Below are positions 55,601 through 62,273 of a stretch of 64,000 nt of DNA, one piece after another. Location: contig CM076991.1 in the NCBI GenBank assembly GCA_039090855.1, forward strand, positions 105,784,021 through 105,848,020, written 5' to 3'. The translations under genes were made by a program, and so were the position numbers. Source of the stretch: Macrothele yani. Lineage: Eukaryota > Arthropoda > Arachnida > Araneae > Macrothelidae. The notes beneath the pieces were generated by a model. The model was not told the DNA's origin, ran no database searches, and saw nothing but the letters and a program-made list of their open reading frames with translations. How positions within the stretch are numbered: the first letter of the stretch is position 1; the number at the start of each line of letters is the position of its first letter.

Positions 55601-58600
55601 TGCAGCTCTCTGCTAATTCTACTGGACAAAGTATGCAGATTTATAAGTTATGCTATTTCTGGTGAAATGGCAGAAGATTTTTGTTTCATGGAAAAATTTA
55701 TTGTAAGTTATGACATTTCTAGTGAAAACAGCAGAAGTCTAAAGCTTCAAAGGCTGATCAGATTCATAGTCATTTCAAGCTTGTCGTTTATATCCTCTGA
55801 CAGTTTTCTTTATTATGCCTTTTCTGTAGAAGCAGTCAAATATCCAGTACTTACTTCACTGCCAATTTGGTATCTTGCATTTTAATTTTTAATTTTTTTA
55901 ATATATTTAGAAATTGATGAATGTGCACATGACTGTCTAGCCCATAACTTTTGTTCATGCACAATAATATATACAAAGAACAGAATTTATTTAACTTTTT
56001 CTTGTTCTATATGTTATTATTATTGCTACTGCATAACTAATTTCAATCAGTATATATATCAATTAAGGATAACTGCTGATTTTGATTCATTTATGCTACA
56101 GAACTGTTTAATTAATTAGGCTTCATAGCTATTTACTGTTTAATTAATTAGGCTTCATAGCTATTTACTGTTTAATTAATTTTAAAGTAATTAAATGGTT
56201 CATTCAGTAACTTTGCATACCAAATTGAGTCTTCACACTGAAGAACATAACTAGAAATACTTCATTAAAAAAATACAAACATTTGCATTACATAAGAGAA
56301 ACCATTCCTTAAAATCTTGATGCTTTGCACATGCAACATCTTTGGAAACAAAGTGATTGATTACAAATGACAGATTTCTGACATTTTTGGATTCTTATTA
56401 GTAAAATACAATGCCTTCTTTTTCACCTCCGATAGCAACAAAAAATGTTTCAATACTTTTCGAAAGAATGCAGCTAGTAGAGGTTTCCTAAAAATATTAA
56501 TCTGAATGTGAACTCAAACAAGATTGAGTATCTGCCAGCATAAGAAGCAAATCCATCAAACTGGCCTCTTTCAAGAAAATGAAGTATCAAGAATAAAAAA
56601 AAAAAAAGAGAGCAATTGCTCTCAAGTAAGGAAAAACAAACAGAATATTTTGTTTATCATGTGCAGTAGTAAACAATGATTTTTTTGGCAAAAATGTTTT
56701 ACTTCACCCGAATTACCGAAGTGTAACATCCATCACATCAAAAATACCAAAGGCAATACATCACAGGTGTCACTTCTGTTCTCCCCCCTCTTCCTTCTTT
56801 CATATATCCACAATGCATTTGCAACAGAACTGCTATGTAATCATGAAAAAAAAAAAAAAAAAACCTTATGGGAAAGATTTTGAATTGCATAGAGTTATAA
56901 AATATTAAAAGTTCTGTTTCAGAGTGAATGCTCCACATTCCATTGCCTTGAGAAAGCAACTTACATCAGATGTTGAAATAAGTGGTGCTGACATCAGCAG
57001 TTTTCTGGTGACTTTGTGCCCGTTTCTAACACAGTATAAACACATTACAGAATATAGTCCATCAGCTGAGAGGGTCATGAGAAAAATTTGGGATGAAAAC
57101 AAATGTTGATAAAATTCCAAAACAGCTACTGTAAATCAAACCTCAAAACTTATTAGCTGGGTGGAACAGGAGATATTGGAATAAAAGATAACAGCTAAAT
57201 AATTCTAATTATTTAAGTGCATTTACTAAGACAGGGAAAACTGATGAGGAATTAAACAAAAGGATCAATAAACTAGGGCTAGAAATATTGAAAATTTTCA
57301 ACAAGTCAAAACAGTCATGTTGTCCAGTAAAATACATGCCTGAACCAAAATTTTACATGCGCAAATATACACACACATACATTATGTATATTTTTTTCCG
57401 AACATTTCAGAAAAAATATAAAAAAGTACTTTTATTGCATTTCATATATTGCCTCCCAGCAATGAAATTTAAACTCACCTATATTTCACCACATTTCATA
57501 AATTGCACCCAGCAGTGAAATATGAACTTGCCTATGGGTCTACACGTTAAATCAGCATGAAAATGAAACATTTTTGACCCCAACCCTTTTGATTTTCATG
57601 AAACTTTATGAACTTGCAGGCTTTATTAAGAAACTAATCAGTGCAAAATTTCAGCTTCCAACAAACAACACTTCTACAGGTATAGGACTTTGAAAGTTAC
57701 AAAAAAAGCATTTTTGTTTTTTGAATAAAGCTCATGTTGAAAATTTGTTTCCTAGTTACTTAAATTAAACATCTAATATGGGTTTTTTCTTCTAGGAAAA
57801 TAAAATAATTAAATAACGCAAATTTTCGGAGAAAACTTGCGTTACTTAATTACTTTATTTTCCTAGAAGAAAACACCCATATTAGATGTTTGATTAAAGC
57901 ATTTTTGTGTCTACCATGTCTGACAATAACTGTAGACCTAAGTGGTCAACAAAGCTCATATTGAGCCCATTTGAAGACTTACTATGAGAGCTTTCTCATG
58001 GGATGTCACACAATCATATTTGGAGCAATTTTTTTCCAAGGTCATCCATTTTGAAATTTAATCTCTCAAACTACACCCTTTTAATTTTATTAAATAAAGC
58101 TAAGGGAGGGAGCCTCTGAGTAGAAAAAAATTGACTGAAAAATACAAAAATATTACTGTTTTTAACATTTTATCCTGTACAGGGCTAGTTTTTTTACATA
58201 CCAGATCAGGTATGTAGGAAAAAGAAATACATGCCCGGGCAGAATTTTTAAATGCCACAGACATGTAAAGAAATATAATTTTCAAGCCCTGTAATAAAGC
58301 AAGAGAAGTCTTCTCTGAGCTGTGCAAAAAAAAAAAATTGCTAAGAAAGGCAGTTAGTTGGCTAAAAAAATGCTGGTTATATACAGTGCAGTATTTTGGC
58401 TTACCCTCTTTCATAAAAGTATTTGTTTTTTGGGGGTTTTTTAAGGGAGGAGAGGTGTTAATAACCATTTATGAGCAACTCTAAAGGATATAAGCAGTCA
58501 CCTATCTGTAACTTAAGGCAACTGGTTCCAGGGCAGAAAGAAAGCCAGTGTCATAAGACAAATGTGCACCCATGCTTTATCAAAGACTTAAACCTAGGGC

Positions 58601-61600
58601 TACACAGAGGAACAATCAGAACCAGGTACTTAGATCACCATGGTAGCTACTAAAGGAGGTTAGAAGCTCTTGACATTAAAAAGTATAAAAAAACTTTAAA
58701 AACACATTTCTGAAAAAAAAAAAAAAAAGTTTACATAAGAAAATTTCAACTGAGAACTTCAGCCTTTTCCACACACACACAAATATTTTTATTGCATAAC
58801 AGTGGTAAAAAAGACATTGCAGTTACTGAAGTCAAATTGCAACTGTCTTAGAATGTATACAAAAAAACACTTTTGAAATTTTAAAATAGCATTTTAGCAC
58901 CAATCTCATTAAGTTACACTAACCAGATATGTGCATAAGATATTGATTTAAAAGTATTTAATAACATTATAAGCCTACAGTGAAAAAATTTTAATTATGG
59001 GTTTTTCAGAGGTAAATTTTAATATATTTGGTAGTAAAATTTTTGAACCAGAACCTAATTCATCATCAGGATTACATATCAGCCAGAAACAAGACAGGAA
59101 TGTACACAAGAGTGGACACTCCATAAAATGAGACTCAATAAAAATAATCACCCACCAATCACACTTAGTAAAGAGGAAAATTGAAGAGATAGAAATACAG
59201 AGAAGTACCATGTTTAATGATAATTGCAGTTGGGCACTTACGACTGAATCTCAATAATTACTCCAGTGACATAGTCCTGGTGTGAACTAGGTTCAGGTTT
59301 GAAAATTTGACCACTAAATATATTAAAATATTACCTCCATAAAAACCATAATTAAAAAATTTTTCACTGCTGATTTAAAAGGTACCACTAATCATAATTA
59401 AGAGAATGATTTTCTTACCCAGTCAATATGTGGTGGGGGACAAGAAGTTGCTACTGGGTCAATACAGCTTTCACTATAACTGCATGACCCCCCACACCAG
59501 GCACATTGGTATTTCCGATCTCTTGTCATACAAAGAGAACAGTCAGCTCTTCCACCATGGCTCCCAAGAAGATGACATTTGTACAGGGTTACTAAAATGC
59601 AAAAATTACAAAAGACAGTGGTATAAGAACATAAAAATACCTTTATAATATACCATAAGATTTACACTAGCAAATAAAATAAGAAATCATTTATGATTAC
59701 ATACTAAATACTACTTTTCATATATTTTTTTTAATACAGTCTTGTCTTTTAATGAGGGAAGCAAATGACATACCTAATTACTTATACCTTGAGTGTGTTG
59801 AAGATACTGCTAGAAAACTGGTATTTGTCAGATAACATTAGCACTTTATATCTAAAATTGAATATTTGGCCAATTAATGACTGCAAATATTTAGAGATTT
59901 TACTTGTAACTCCTCTAGATTTAGGACAATTATATTTAAGATTAATCATGAGTGCTACAAAGTTTGCTGGAATGTTTTCAGTGCTGACAGTTCATAAAAT
60001 TCTACAAGAAATCGCTAGAATTTCTTCTAATAAAAATATTTCAGCTTAATAAATAAAAAACAATATATAAGTTCAATGACTAAATTAGATTCTGCTCATC
60101 TCAACATTTCTGTACGAGTGTCTGCACATTCACGTACATTTAATAAGTACTGCTTTTTTACAGAACTTTTAGCATGGTCCACAAAGTGGAGAATACAATG
60201 AAAATTCAGGAGACATGGTTTGATTACCTTCACTAAGTATATTTTCAACACAGTGATTAAACAAGACCCTGCTTCAAATCTTTTAGTTTGAAGAGAAGAC
60301 ACAAATATTGTCAGTGACCTGGAAATTTTATTATTTTCAATAGTGAAAATACTCTACATGGAAGCCTTTTACAAAGAAAGATTTGTGGCTCCAATTGTAG
60401 GAAAAGAGGTTTACCTACTCATTCTTTGCTAGTAGGAAAAGTAGAAATTTTATTTTGTCTTTGAATTAAAAAATAATAATGGTAGAAACTAATACTTTTG
60501 TTTGGGAGTGCCTACATACCTAACGCTGCATTTGAAAGGTCTTTTAAACCCAACAAAACTTTTAGATGCTCATGGAAAGTTATGTGGGTGACATTAATAA
60601 CACTTGTAACATGACATAACCTTAAATGTTAATTTACGAGTTAGATAAATCTGTTGTTATATTTGTTTATTTAAATTTATTGGTGCAAAGGCCACATTTG
60701 GCCAAAGAGTGCCAGAACATGATATACGGGGTGATTCATAAAGAAGTAAACAGTTTGCAGATGCTGTAAAACAGTAATAGTTGAAGGCACGGACCAGAAC
60801 TGCGAACTGTTAGGTAGATGTACTCATAAAGTTTGTGTACCGCTACTGAGGGAAGTGATGTAGGCAATAGCGCGCATGTCACATGACTAGTCAGTCAAAA
60901 TGGCAGCATCTGCAGTGGAGAAGGTGTTTTGTGTTCTTGAATTGAGCAAAACGGAATCAATAACTGTTGTGCAACGGCATTTTTATCACGATTCAGAAAA
61001 GAACCACCAACCAGAAAATCTATCTATGATTGGCATAAAAAATTTGAAACTACGAGCTGTTTGTGCAAACTTAAAAGTCCTGGATGACCACGTGTTATCG
61101 GAAGAAGTTGTTGATAATGTTTGCACCGCCATTCAACGAAGCCAGGGGAAAATCAATGCGGAGAGTGAGTGACTGTCTTTAAAAAACTTGAAACATTCCC
61201 CTACAATTCTGTTACAGGTAACATAAAATACCTTACATTGTTCTTGTTTTATAGTGCATTGAAACTGTATACTTCTTTATGAATCACCCTGTATATTATT
61301 TATATATCATATCATTATAAACCATTATCTATCTATTATTTCAAAGTACACCAGACTGTGCACACTCAAGAAGCACTTACAGTGTAGTTTTTATGTCTAC
61401 CACTGCCTTGAAAAAGCCTACCTGTAAAGTGTGAAAGCTTGGCAAATCTTTATGCATATTACACTAGCAAATAAATGGATTTACTAGGCTATAAGCACTT
61501 CTTGAATGTGCCATTATCTGTCCAATGCTGGATAAAGGTGTCTTCAAATTTCTTTCCCAACTTTCTGTCATGATCCAGTCTTCTCCATGTATTTCCGACA

Positions 61601-62231
61601 TGCTTCTGAATTTTATCCACCCATCTCCCACATGGTCTTCTAGGTACTTTATTGTAACTTGGAATCTAGTATTTCAGTTGTTCAGAGGTGGTCAGTTCTT
61701 CTAGCAACATGTCCAGTCCATTGCCTCTTCAACCATTTTACTTTGATCATGATGTCATCAATTCCTGTAATTTTCTTGATCCATGAGCTCCTCTTCTTAT
61801 TCTTCCCAGTTGTGCCAAGCATCACCTCTCCAGGCTTCTTCTATAGGCTTCTTTTTTCTGGATGTTCTTTTTAGTTCTATAATTATGAACAGGAAGGGTG
61901 CATTGATTAAATCCTTTTCTTTTAAGACATAATAGTAAATTGTACTGTTTCTTCCAAATTCTCTCCGAGTTGTATCTGCATATTATTATTATTATTATTA
62001 TTATTTTTTGTGGCCCTTGCTGGATTGTCCAAGGTAAATGTAAACATCTTCTAGGATTGCTGCATGAATCACTAAATCTTCAGATCTTGAAAAAACATTA
62101 TACATAATTTGTCACACACCCACAGGTCAGCGTAGACCATGGGAACATTACTTCTGAATTATTACATTATTACACACACACACACACAGGTCAGCGTAGA
62201 CCATGGGAACATTACTTCTGAATTATTACAT

Positions 62232-62273
<42 letters not shown>

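Larger units (their letters stand above)
55032..58439. other. Large intron segment, few features
   Basis: Besides the tandem repeat at 56106 and the palindrome at 57767, nothing is recognised. 55120-55340 is less AT-rich and starts with acaggatgggtgtccagg, possibly a transposon end. The ORFs at 56905-57120 have no motif. Confidence 0.5.
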
